From contig CM043962.1 of NCBI GenBank assembly GCA_014529385.2, positions 40,404,598 to 40,464,597 of the forward strand: a stretch of DNA of 60,000 nucleotides, given 5' to 3'. Positions 11,083 through 21,925 of this stretch are shown piece after piece. Source of the stretch: Adiantum capillus-veneris. Its lineage: Eukaryota > Streptophyta > Polypodiopsida > Polypodiales > Pteridaceae. The notes beneath the pieces are model-generated. The model was not told the DNA's origin and searched no databases. It was given only the letters and a program-made list of their open reading frames with translations. Position 1 is the stretch's first letter. Each line of letters opens with the position of its first letter. The position numbers and the translations under genes were made by a program.

Positions 11083-11535
11083 ATGAATCACGAGAATTTG
11101 TATGATCCCTTCATTCCCATTGCAAGGCAAAAGGTACACATCATTGTTAGTACTAAGTTGCAATTTCAGCGAGTAATTCGTAGAATTTTAGGTCCTCTTA
11201 GGTTGGTAGAGATAAACGCATTAGTAAATCCTTTTATTTTGCCTCTCATTAGGTATGACCTTAGTTTGGACGTTTATATTTTTGTTTTGTTTTAAGAATT
11301 AGGTCATGCATAGACCATGGATACTGGCCCAGGAATATAGGTTTTTCCCTTTCATTTCACTCCACACATTACAGTAAACATTGCAATTAGTAGAAAAATC
11401 CATTTTCAACAACATATGGTATTCATGTTTGGTGCCCAAAGAGTAGGAGAAATTCTCGCGTCACCAAACCCTGTCATTCTACCTCTTATTGATTATCATA
11501 GGTCATTTGATGTGAATATTTTTATTTTGTTGTAG
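11083..11535 (+). repeat. Diverged 240-bp tandem repeat with conserved peptide in the gypsy leader
   Basis: The frame at 11083-11295 (70 codons) ends in NPFILPLIRYDLSLDVYIF and a stop. In the same frame, 240 bp downstream, a second block ends NPVILPLIDYHRSFDVNIF and a stop at 11533-11535. Upstream residues also align, such as TKLQFQ with RKIHFQ. The second block has no start aligned with the first and carries stops before 11383. It lies between the primer-binding site and gag. The peptide matches no family I know. Confidence 0.7.
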
Positions 11536-11541
11536 AATAGA

Positions 11542-13848
11542 TTGCAATTTAGAAAATATTATTGTGTAAATCTTTTGAAGAAAGAAAAAACAAAAACGCG
11601 TCACTTTGAAATCAATTCAATGGAGAGCCAACGCCAAATGTCTGGATATCCTCTTTTCTTTGGAGAGACTGGAGAGGATGCAGAATTATTTCTAGCGAAT
11701 TTCAAGATGTCTTGCCGTATCAAGAGGATAGTAACTGATCAAGAACGTGTAGAAATGTTTGAGGTGGTCCTTAGGAAAGATGCTAGCACTTGGTTTGACT
11801 CTTTGCCTGAGGAAGTTAAAGGGAATTACACGGAAGTTTTGAATCGTTTCAAGAAATACTTCTTTGATCCCCAAAACACTCAGAAATTATGGCAAGACAT
11901 TGTTTCTCATAAGCAAAAAGACTTAGATGACTACTACTTGTACAAGCAAGAGTTCCTACGTCTTTGGGCTCTATGGATACGAAATGTTGCTAACCCTGGT
12001 GATGGTGTAGAATTTCTAAAGAAGGGGAGGTTCATAACCGGACTCTTTCCTGACCTTAAGGTAAAAGTTGAGGCGGGTGCACCTGCTACCTTTGATGCAG
12101 CTGAAACTAGGGCTGCTGAGAAATATAGGAAACTCAAGTGCTTAAGGGGGAAGGTTCCAATAGAAGGTCTTAGACCCAAAGGTAAGTCACAAGCATCAAC
12201 ATGTAAGGAGCTTCCTGAGGTAACGGTGGAAGTGATTGAGAAGTTAAATGAATCTTTAAGCAGCTTGTCAATTCACCTTGCACAAGATGTAGGTCCAAAG
12301 GGACAAGCAAAGAAGTCTGAAGAGCGAGACCCACGACCTAGGAGAGTCTTGCAATGTTGGAATTGCGGTGAGTCTGGACATGGGATGTATAATTGTCCTT
12401 GGCCCCGTGGGGAGCCAGGGAGACCTAACTTGAATTACCCAGTGATGAATGCAGGTGAAGGAACTAGTCAGCAACCACAGCTTATACAAAGGCCAAATGG
12501 AGCAAGACCACCTCCACAAGGAGTGGAAGGAGTTCCACCTTTTCCAGACCCAAACGTGCATGTGGTAGAGGTGACAAATTCAAGAGAGGTTGACATGGAA
12601 GAAAATGGCATTAAGCGTGGCCGAGGGAAAGGTAAGGAGAAAGAAGGAGTTACATCACAAAGTGACCATGGACGAGAAAAGAAGGCAAAGGAGACCAAGG
12701 AAGCTAAGAGGACTCGACGTCGTATCAACCTCCAAGACTTTCCTCTTCGACATGGAATGGCTCCATACAACCTGTTGGAAGACATGAGAGGTAAGGGTCC
12801 TGATATCTCATGGCCTCAATTTCTTGCATTATGTCCACAAGTTAGGAGGGATTTAACAAAGGAAGTTAGCACTAGGAGAAAGGTAAAAGAGAGTGTGCCT
12901 GTTGTAAAAATTGCACAAGCTCAAATGAATGAGGACATTACACCTGTGCTAGATTGTTACATAAAAGGGAGATTGGTTAGGAAAGGTCTAGTGGATGGGG
13001 GTGCACAAATTTGCATCATGACAGAGGGACTCATGCAAAAACTAGGCATGCACATCCATGAGACACCTGAAATTAAGGTCAAGATGGCAAACAATAGCAA
13101 GGCTAGGTGCGTAGGCATTTGTAAAAATGTTTTTGTGGAGGCCTTTGGCATTAAGAAGGCAGTGGATTTCTATGTCATGTCTACCAAAGGAAATGGTTAC
13201 CCATTTATCCTAGGGAGACCATGGCTAATGAAAATGCAAGCTTTGCAGGATTGGGAGAGTGGAAAGCTAATTTGCAGGAATGACAATAATAAGAAGGTTG
13301 TCTTTGACATGAAGGAGCAATGTCAAGAGGAGCTCCATGAAGAATCATCTCAAAGTGAGACGGAAGAAGGTTGGACCGATAACACTTCAGAAGAAGAAAG
13401 TAGCGGCAGCATTACTGAAGAGGAGTCTTCCATCGAAGTCATGGGGGTAAGGTTTAAGCCAACCAACCAAGAGACCTCTTGTCAAGGTTTGGAGGAGGTA
13501 GGTTCCCAAGAGAACCAAAAAGTGGAAGATGAAAGAATGCTAGAAGGTATGCTATCTACAACACTTACAAAGGATGAAAGAGAGGAGTTCAAATGTCTAC
13601 TAAGGAAATTTCCTAGGCTTTTTGCTAAAGACTACAACGATGTGCGTGGAGTAGATGCCGTTCAACACAAAATTGAGTTGAAGCCAGAGGCCACACCTAA
13701 GGCTCAGAAGCTAGGAAGGCTAGGAGTCAAGGCTAGGAGTCATCAAGGAGCAGGCTTTACTCAAGGAGGTAAGAAAGCTTCTAGTAGCAGGTTTCATTTA
13801 TCCAGTGGAGAATTCGGAGTGGGTCTCTCCCGTTGTTGTCACTCCTAA
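11542..13848 (+). pseudogene. Gypsy gag-protease frame (3' end frameshifted)
   Basis: A 768-codon frame. The methionine at residue 27 (11620, MESQRQMSGYPLFF) is a more typical gag start than the first one. Residues 35-200 match plant gypsy gag (LFFGETGEDAELFLANF, WFDSLPEEVKGNY). A CCHC zinc knuckle, CWNCGESGHGMYNCP, lies near residues 272-286. A basic KGKEKE region follows. The aspartic protease has LVDGGAQICIM near residues 483-493, the DGGA form usual in this lineage. An acidic Ser/Glu stretch follows near 600-640. After residue about 730 the frame is wrong because of a 13-bp duplication, so the last ~35 residues are out-of-frame RT sequence. Confidence 0.92.
13716..13741 (+). repeat. 13-bp tandem duplication causing the gag-pol frameshift
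   Basis: AAGGCTAGGAGTC occurs twice in direct succession (13716-13728 and 13729-13741). Thirteen bases shift the frame by one. Reading with a single copy would join the gag-protease frame to the RT frame. It therefore looks like a lesion, not a programmed frameshift. Confidence 0.85.
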
Positions 13849-16800
13849 GAAAAACGGAAAGTGGAGGGTGTGTGTGGATTACCGTCCACTCAACGAGGCA
13901 ACAAAAAGAGATCACTTTTCCCTCCCATTTCAGGATGAGATACTAAATGAGGTAGCTGGTCATGAGAAGTACACTGTGTGTGATGGCTACTCAGGCTACT
14001 TTCAAATAGGTATCGCATTGGAAGATCAATTGAAAACAACCTTTCTCACTCCTTGGGGTTGTTATGCTTTTAGAGTCATGGCATTTGGTTTGACAAATGC
14101 TCATGCAACATTCCAACATTTCATGAACATGGTGTTTCAAGCATTCTTTGGAAAGTCAATTAGGGTGTTCATTGATGATTTTTGCATTTATAGCTCAAAA
14201 TCATTGCATCTACAAAGGGTAGAAGAAGGTTTAAAGAAGCTCTACGACATGGGAGGTCACCTCAACCCTGACAAGTGCCACATAGGTGAGGATGAAGTGA
14301 TCTTGCTCGGTCACAAGGTTTCCTATAAAGGCATTGAGGTGGATCCTTCAAAGGCAAAGGCTCTTATTGAGCTCCCATCACCGAAGAGTCTTAAGGAGGT
14401 CATCTCTTTTATTCAGAAGGTGAAGTATATGTCACGCTTCATTCACTTAGCCTCGGAGTTGCTTCATCCTTTGCAAAAGTTGACACAACAAGTATAATTT
14501 GCATGGTCTGATGAGCTTGAAGAGTATTATTGTAACATTAAAGTCATTTTGTCAGAGCTACCAACACTCATGCCTCCTTGTTGGGAGTACACATTCTTTG
14601 TTAGCTCTAGTGTTGGAAGGGAAACAATTGGTGCTGTGTTGCTACAACAAGATCCCCACAGTACAAGGATGCAACCCATCTACTTTGCTAGTAGGGTCAT
14701 GAATGCTTTGGAGAGAGACTACATAGAAGCAGAACTCATGATGCTTTCTCTCATGTTTGCAGTGAGAAAGTTTAGACCCTACCTGCTACCAAAACCTTTT
14801 GTAATTCTCACTGCAGAAAATTTGTTCCCTTGGGTGTCATCTCAAATGAATCTTAGTACTAGGATCTCAAAGTGGATTATGGAGTTGCAAGAGTTCCAAT
14901 ACTCTTTCAAGGTAGAAGATAGTGTGCGTGCACAATTGGCAGGGATTCTCACTTATAGGGTACATGAGAAGGAAATTAAGGTGCCTCAAGTAAAGACCCT
15001 ACCATTGCCACCACCAAAAAGTATTCCCAATGCTTTTACCTTGTTCTTTGATGGAGCTTTTCGACGAGCCACAGGGAAAGTAGGGGGAGGGCTAGTGTTG
15101 CTCAACCCAAGTGGAGAGGTGGTCATGAAAGAGAAGGTCAATCTACTAGGTTCAACTAGCAACAATGAAGCAGAATACGACACACTACTTCATGGTTTGA
15201 AGATGTGCATTGGCCAAGGGATAAAACGTCTCATGGTAAAGGGAGATGCACTTCTCATTGTTAAACAGATTTTAGGCATTTGGGCATGCAAGAATGAAAG
15301 CTTAAGGACAAAAGTTCATGCCATTCGTAGGATGTTTAATCAGTTTGAAGAAGTTCAACTATATCATATTCCGAGGAAACAAAATGAAGATGCCGATTTA
15401 CTTGCACAACAAGCAGTTACATGTGTTGAGAGAGAAGTGCAGGTCATCATGGTGGCAGCAGCTGTCAAGCAACCGAGATACCAGGGATTGGAGTCATTGG
15501 CTCCCATTATTGGCTACATTTTGGAGGGTGAGTTTCCACAAGACTTCACGAAGGCTCAGAAGAGGAGACTCATGAAGAAAGCAAGTTTCTATCTCTTCCT
15601 AGAAGGCTCCCTCTATCAAAGAGGGAAGGATCAAGTGTGCAGAAGAGTACCAACTATCGAGGAAATTCCAACCATTCTAAAAGGTTTGCATGAAGAGGCA
15701 TGTGGTGGTCATTTTGCACAAGAATCAACTGTGAAGAAGATTTTGCTTGCGGGGTATGTTTGGCCAAGCTTGCATGTGGATGTTCAACATTGGTGTAAAA
15801 GTTGTCACAATTGTCAGATAAATGGAAATAGAAGGTTGGTGCATGGCCCGAGGCAAATAGTGCTTGCAAATGTACCCTTTGAAAAGTGGGGCATTGATGC
15901 TATGGGTCCTCTGCCTAGGACAAAAAATTGTAAACTCTACATTCTAGTGGCTATAGACTATATGACTAGGTGGGTGGAAGCTCAAAGTGTGGCAAGAGTG
16001 AATGAGAGGACAATTAGCAAGTTTGTGTACAATCACATTTGTTGCAGATTTGGCACACCTTTGGAGATTGTTTCTGATAATGGTCCAGGGTTTAGGAAGG
16101 GCTTGCTCACAGAAGTTTGTGAAGAGCTTCACATTCTACATCGTCATAGCACACCATACTACCCACAATCAAATGGTTTGGTGGAGAAGGCTAATGGTGT
16201 CATTGCAAGCATCATTAGAAAGATGGTGAAAAACAAGACAAAGTTGTGGGATGACTTCTTGGATGGTTCCTTGTGGGCGTATTGAACCACATATAGGGAA
16301 GCCACGGAGTTCACACCATTTCACTTGGTCTATGGTCAAGAGGCTTTACAGCCAATTGAGCTAAACATTCCAACAATGCAACTTCATGGCAAATCAGCAC
16401 AAGATGATCAAGAAGCATGGATGGATCGACTTATTACCTTAGCTGAGCTTGAGTGGAAAAGAGAAGCAGCATACGAGTGCTATAAGAGGAAATCCACACA
16501 GACAAAGGAGAAGCTTGACAAGAAACTGAAGGACAAAGGCATCAATGAAGGAGATCTTGTGCTAAGGTATGACAATCGACTCGATAATCGTTTTGATGCC
16601 AAATTTGAAACAAGATGGCAGGGGCCATACATAGTCAAGAAGGCTTTCAATTCAAGTTACTATCAACTTATGGACTTGAATGGGAAAGAGCACTCCAGGA
16701 AGGTAAACGGCTATCGCTTGAAGCCTTACTTGAGTCACCTTCTACCAAAGGATCTACCAGAGCAAAAGGCAACTATCTCATGTAAGTATTGTTCCATGAA

Positions 16801-16906
16801 GCATGAGTGTAGCACAAACCAAAATTCCAAGGGGCCAAACAATGAAGATCTTGTCAAGGACTCTGAAGCACTCTCTTTGGAAAAGATTCTTTATCATGGT
16901 ACATGA
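13742..16906 (+). pseudogene. Gypsy RT-RNase H-aRNase H-integrase with two in-frame stops
   Basis: The frame runs from just after the 13-bp duplication. RT shows WVSPVVVTPKKNGKWRVCVD, AFGLTNAHATFQ and the catalytic FIDDF near 14170. A TAA at 14495-14497 interrupts it before the Ty3 RNase H. A second, archaeal-type RNase H follows at about 15030-15415 (LFFDGA, NNEAEYD, VKGDALL, EDADLLAQQ). Integrase has an HHCC zinc finger (about 15690-15815) and DDE residues in WGIDAMGP, VSDNGPG and GLVEKANG. A TGA at 16283-16285, which fits CGA to TGA, precedes the last block (YGQEALQPIELNIP, FETRWQGPYIV). Product if intact would be the element's replication and insertion polyprotein. Confidence 0.93.
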
Positions 16907-16920
16907 ATATACCATCATCG

Positions 16921-16934
16921 TGGGGGAGGGCTAA
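16921..16934 (+). promoter_or_regulatory. Polypurine tract of the gypsy element
   Basis: TGGGGGAGGGCTAA lies immediately upstream of the 3' LTR, where second-strand synthesis is primed in LTR retrotransposons. Confidence 0.8.
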
Positions 16935-19362
16935 TGATAGCCGTTTTTCGGCTCTCTGTAATTGCCATAGTGAGTTATCTCACCCTATCAAATCACTCAA
17001 ACACTGTGGTTACCCTCACCCTTTCACTGTATATAGGTGCGTGTGAGTTAGGGGACTTTTCCCATATCTCCTTACTGAAATAAAAAAACCCTCAATTAGC
17101 TAGTCATTGGGCTAGTTGAGCCAAAAAAATATAAAAAATATAAGTATATTATGGCCCATGCGTATGTAAATATTTCTTTGTATATAGGGCCTAAATAAAA
17201 GTTTTTTTATAATTATTTTGGTATTTTATTTAAATATTTCTACCTAGGTGTGTGTTATTTATGCTCTGTACATTGCCACACCATTACCACAATTTTTCTT
17301 ACCATTTTTCATACTCTTTATTCCATATAGAAATATTTTCATGTAAGCTTCTCTTATATTTGGTGTAACTCCACCCCAACAAAAATCCAAAAAAACTAGT
17401 TTTATTTATGTGTATATTTTTTCACTATTGTGATTTTTCCCTTCCTACATCTATTTTGTTTTTTTTCTAAAAAATTAGAACACCAAAAATATTTATCTTT
17501 TTATGGTAGCCTCATAATGAGAGAGATTTCTTTTGACCCCTTTATATTTTTTCCACTTATATTATTTATATTTGACATGTACATATTTTTTAGACCCCTC
17601 TATATTTGATTTTCTTAGTTGTACTATTCACTTATATCATGATCTCAACAATATCTTCAATTATAGACCTACCAAATAAGGTCAAGGGTAGGTGGCATGC
17701 ATACATGCACTATGGAGGGCTCACTCTTGGAGGTATTCAAAAGAATCATCCAAAGAAGGACCCCACAAGGACTTTGTGCAGTGGAAAAAAATAGTCGGTT
17801 TTCCTGAATTTTTAAATTTCACTTGCTCTCCGAATTTGAAAAGGTGATACAAACAAAATGTTGTAGCTCGTGGGCTGAACTTTTGCCTCAAATTTTTTCA
17901 TATTTTTTTGAGCTACGAGCTGTGAGCTATGATTTTATTAGTGGACCTCAGCTTTCCCATGCTATGCAGCCACACTCTCTCTTCCACTTTATCATTTTCC
18001 TCTTTCACACACACTTCTCCACTCATCATCCCCACCTCTCTCACCACTCCTCTCTACACCCTACTCACCTTCTCCTCAACCTTGAAGAATAAGAGAAACC
18101 ATGGTGAACTCATACCTCCCACACACAATTCCATTCCAAAATTGACCACCTAGTCTCATTTTTTCCTCCTCCAAATTACCCATATCTATCAAAAAAACCA
18201 CAAAATTCAGCCTCTTCTCTTAAAAGACAGCATCATGGTGGTTGATTACTCAGCTTCAATTACCTTGTCTCTCAAGGAAGGTCAAGAGTGGAGAAAAAAT
18301 GTACCGTCAAAGCTAGTGGACCATCAACAAGCGTCAAAATTGGCCCTACTCAAGACACTTGGAGAATCAACCTTGTAAGAAATCCACCTTTTCTTACCTC
18401 TTAAGAGTTTTTCTTCCTTATTTGTATCCTACATGGATACTCCCATTGTAAATATCCAATTCCATTTGTAAATTAATACTAACTCTACTAACACTAACCC
18501 ACTATGAAAAGTCCTATCACCTCCATTTCTCTCCTCTCTCTTTCCCCACCAACTTCTTGATAATTCCAAGCAAAAGAAATTAGGTAAATTGCTGAAAATC
18601 TAACCCAACCATGGTTAGAGGAGTAACCCTAGCCTTCAAAATTGCTATAAAAGGAGGCTGTAGCTAGCACAAAAAAGGGAGAAGAAAGAGCACTATGCTA
18701 TAGCTTGAGAAGCCAAGCTCAACCTCTTGAGAAGGAGCTCTTGAGTGGAATCTCATTGGCATTAGGCATATGTATGTGTTGTATTAGGGGTGATTAGCAA
18801 GGGAACTCTATGCCATTGTAAGAGAGAGTCATCATTCAATTGAGAGTAGGAAATCTATCATTTCTCCTACTAGTGTAAGCCCAACATTTGTTGAATCAAG
18901 GAGGGTGAATTTGGACTAAGCATGGATACCTTGTCTCCCTTCCAACGTGAAGTCATGGACAATAATGATGTGTAAGTGTCTTGGTGTTTTATTTAAGTTC
19001 TTGATAGCTTGTCTCCGGGTATTGTTATCAATTTAGCCATAAATCCCACATGCTGTAAGAGGGCGACAGGGTGGAGAGGACTCCCCTGGCCTTAAGACAG
19101 TGATTGGGGTGGCTTTTTTCTTGTGATGTGTTGTGGTGTAATTTACTCAGGCTATGTTGAACAAATACTAATCTCACTTTGATTGGTCATGACAGATTTG
19201 TAAGAAGGCATTAGTGCAACAAGCACCCCCTTCCCCCTTCTCTCTCTTTCTTACATATATATATTTATGTTTGCTTGATCATTAACGATACACTTCAAAG
19301 CAGCCCGAGCACCATCTCTCTCTCTCTCTCTCTCTTGCTCTCTCTCTCTCTCTCTCTCTCTC

Positions 19363-19415
<53 letters not shown>

Positions 19416-19674
19416 TTTTAGTGTGTGAGAGTGTTCCATTGGTGTTATGGTTAGTGTAAATTCCTTGCTTGTTTGTGGGTTGCTCTAACGATTCTCCTCT
19501 TTTGCGTCCTAGTTCGCTCTTAAACTAGGTGGTGCCCCTTGTGTAGTTGGGATTTGGCTGTGGGTTTGTTGTTTTGGTTTGTGTTGTGTTGTGCCCCATC
19601 CCCATTGAGCAGCACGGGAGCCTTGAAGGGTGTCTAGAGGTTGCTCTTCTTGTTGCCCGCCCCGGACCGCTTCA
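16935..19674 (+). repeat. 3' LTR of the gypsy element
   Basis: A 2740-bp copy of the 5' LTR, starting TGATAGCCG and ending CCGCTTCA. It has the TATA box at 18646-18652 and an interrupted CT microsatellite at 19315-19412. It is followed by ATAC, the target-site duplication. Confidence 0.95.
19315..19412. repeat. (CT)n microsatellite in 3' LTR
   Basis: CT run with TTG and GTT interruptions, the counterpart of 10668-10748. Confidence 0.9.
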
Positions 19675-19678
19675 ATAC

Positions 19679-20632
19679 GTACAAGCAAACTTGACCTTCT
19701 CACAACTCTTCATCTAAGCATCATATGATTATATACACATGGGGTGACTTATGATAGCTTTCACCTAGTGTTTTGCCAAATGGAAGCTCACTCTAGCATG
19801 CATAAAGCTTGAGAGCTTTGCATTGATCATAACTTACAAAGGCTTTGGCACACAAAGGTTAAGCTTGGCACAAGGCAATTGGAGTTAGGCATTTTTCTTT
19901 TTAGTAATACCCACTTGTTATAGGTGATTGGAGGTGATTATGATTGCATATTTGAGCTTAATTTCAAGATATGTCTTGAGAAGTAAGGTGAAAGAGGTTG
20001 GGAACTAGACTTTGATCTAGTAGGTCAGTAAAATTAGTAGCGTATTCTCATAAAAAGGGTATCTAGAGATGATCCATATAGAAATTTATAAATGGTGGAT
20101 CATGAGGGTGAAAATCTCAACGAGATAGAATTATTTTTTGGTCCATTGTAAAAAAAATGATGATTTGGTGCTTGCATGTCAAGACTCCCTTACCTTTTCC
20201 TCATACATTCAAATAGACATGCTTTTCCTTTGGATTAAACTCTTCCCAAAGTTATTTGGTGTTAATTTTTTTTCATACTATTTATAATGGCAATTATAGC
20301 TAAAAGCGCATTTAAATAAATAGGATAGTGAAAAACATACCTTTATTGAAATAAAATAACTATAAAAACTCACATTTATTAATGGTGCCCACTTAGGGTT
20401 AGGATTTATGTGGTAAGTACACTTTTTAGGAGTACGTATGCATGTCCAATTTGAATTTTTTTTGGGCTATACTTAGACCAAAAAACAATGCTAATAGGAA
20501 TTGAAACCTAAAGCAAACACAATATATAAATGCAAACAACAACACATAAACCCAAGCGCCACACACATAAAGTGGGAATCATAATGACACCACCTAGTTT
20601 TGTGGACCACAAACTGAGACACTTGGGGAGTG

Positions 20633-20723
<91 letters not shown>

Positions 20724-21314
20724 ATATGACTTTGCGGTGATAAAACGTTGAATAAAAACTCTGTGAAAACTTCAACTACACAAGAAAGAGAGCATAATTA
20801 TGACTTAATCAAACTAATCACTTGAACTTGAAAATCACAAGCTTTTACTTGGCCATTGCATAGATGGAATCCTTAGATCAAACCACAACATGCATAGAAC
20901 CAATTTATCATAATGCTTGAAAGAACTCATCAAAACCCTTAGACAAAACTAAAACTCACAGTCAAGAGAACCATGACATACACTACCTCAGGGCTAGGGA
21001 AGTCTTCTTCAGTTTTCCACCCTCTTTCTACAACTTACTAAGGGCTATGGCCTTTACCTTGCCACCCTCTTTCCACAACTTATTAAGTGCTATGGCCACA
21101 ATCACACTCATACTAATCCAAGGTAGCACCAATCACATGAAAAACAAAGAGAAACTTGAAAACTTATGATGCATGGGTTTTATTATGAGTAGTTGACAAG
21201 ATGAAAGAAAAATTTCAACAATATGGATCTCAATAACATCTTTAGATCCACCAAATGGAATACTAAACAAGTAGAAATAGGGCCACAAAACACTCCCCTC
21301 ACTCTTGACTTCTC
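19679..21314. other. No gene recognised; flank of the gypsy insertion
   Basis: The first ~45 bp continue the MULE SWIM fragment interrupted at 8281. Beyond this, no coding similarity is visible. The stretch contains the AC microsatellite at 20634-20717 and short frames without domains. Confidence 0.5.
20634..20717. repeat. (AC)n microsatellite
   Basis: Forty-two uninterrupted AC dinucleotides. Frames read through it give only His-Thr or Val-Cys dipeptide runs. Confidence 0.98.
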
Positions 21315-21925
21315 TAGCTAATGTGCATGCTGTCTGCTCTTTCAATTGTCCTAGCTTGAGAGGTACTCATGTATTATCACTAATTAATAGTCTTTGACTC
21401 TTGTGGCGCCAAACCACCAATGATAGCTAAAAAGTTAGATAGTGTGAAGATTCACCAACAATCCAAGGTCATTGAACAACTCAAGATCTAAAACTAGAAG
21501 GGTTTAAATGATGAAAAACAATTAACATAAATCAAACAACAAAAACAGGCCAATCCCAAGGTCTTAGCAACAATATTTCCATCAATTTCTCAACACATGA
21601 GTGAGGAGTACCAACACAATTACAGAAATCAATAAAGTCACAATTGTACTCTCAGTAGTGATCTCTAATGAGGAGTCTAATTAAAAAACATGAAATTTCC
21701 ACAATCTAGAAGGTGTGATGTGCATTGAACATGTTTGCAAGGTTCTCATTTGTGAGCTTACATTGGTGGATTAACATGTTATGGTTTACATCTAACCCAA
21801 AGATATGCAAGAAGATATAGTACATGTATTTGCATGCTATGTATAGTCATCCTTATGCTGCTCGATCTGCAAAGTCTCTACATGTACACATGGGGTTTGT
21901 GGCAATGTGCACTTCCTACACCTCA
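21315..21925. repeat. Paralogue of 7662-8281 (uninterrupted gypsy target)
   Basis: This is the second copy of the ~610-bp duplication. On the minus strand it holds the SWIM end of MULE copy A (NPMCTCRDFADRA) with stops nearby. At the position matching the gypsy insertion it reads CCTCATCACGTACGAGC, without an element. Confidence 0.85.

Larger units (their letters stand above)
8282..19674 (+). mobile_element. Ty3/gypsy LTR retrotransposon with dual RNase H
   Basis: The element has two nearly identical LTRs (8282-11005 and 16935-19674), a primer-binding site, gag, protease, RT, RNase H, a second RNase H, integrase and a polypurine tract. A 4-bp direct repeat ATAC flanks it (8278-8281 and 19675-19678). 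The second RNase H between the Ty3 RNase H and integrase is the hallmark of the plant Tat lineage. By hand I see roughly a dozen LTR-LTR differences outside the CT repeat, so the insertion looks recent. Even so, gag-pol carries a frameshift and two stops. It sits inside a MULE SWIM fragment. The paralogous uninterrupted site at about 21.92 kb shows what the target looked like. Confidence 0.95.

Noticed and set aside
13700-13850. Programmed frameshift between gag and pol
   Set aside because: The exact 13-bp tandem duplication explains the shift as mutation.
20491-20775. Val-Cys or His-Thr repeat proteins
   Set aside because: Translations of the AC microsatellite.
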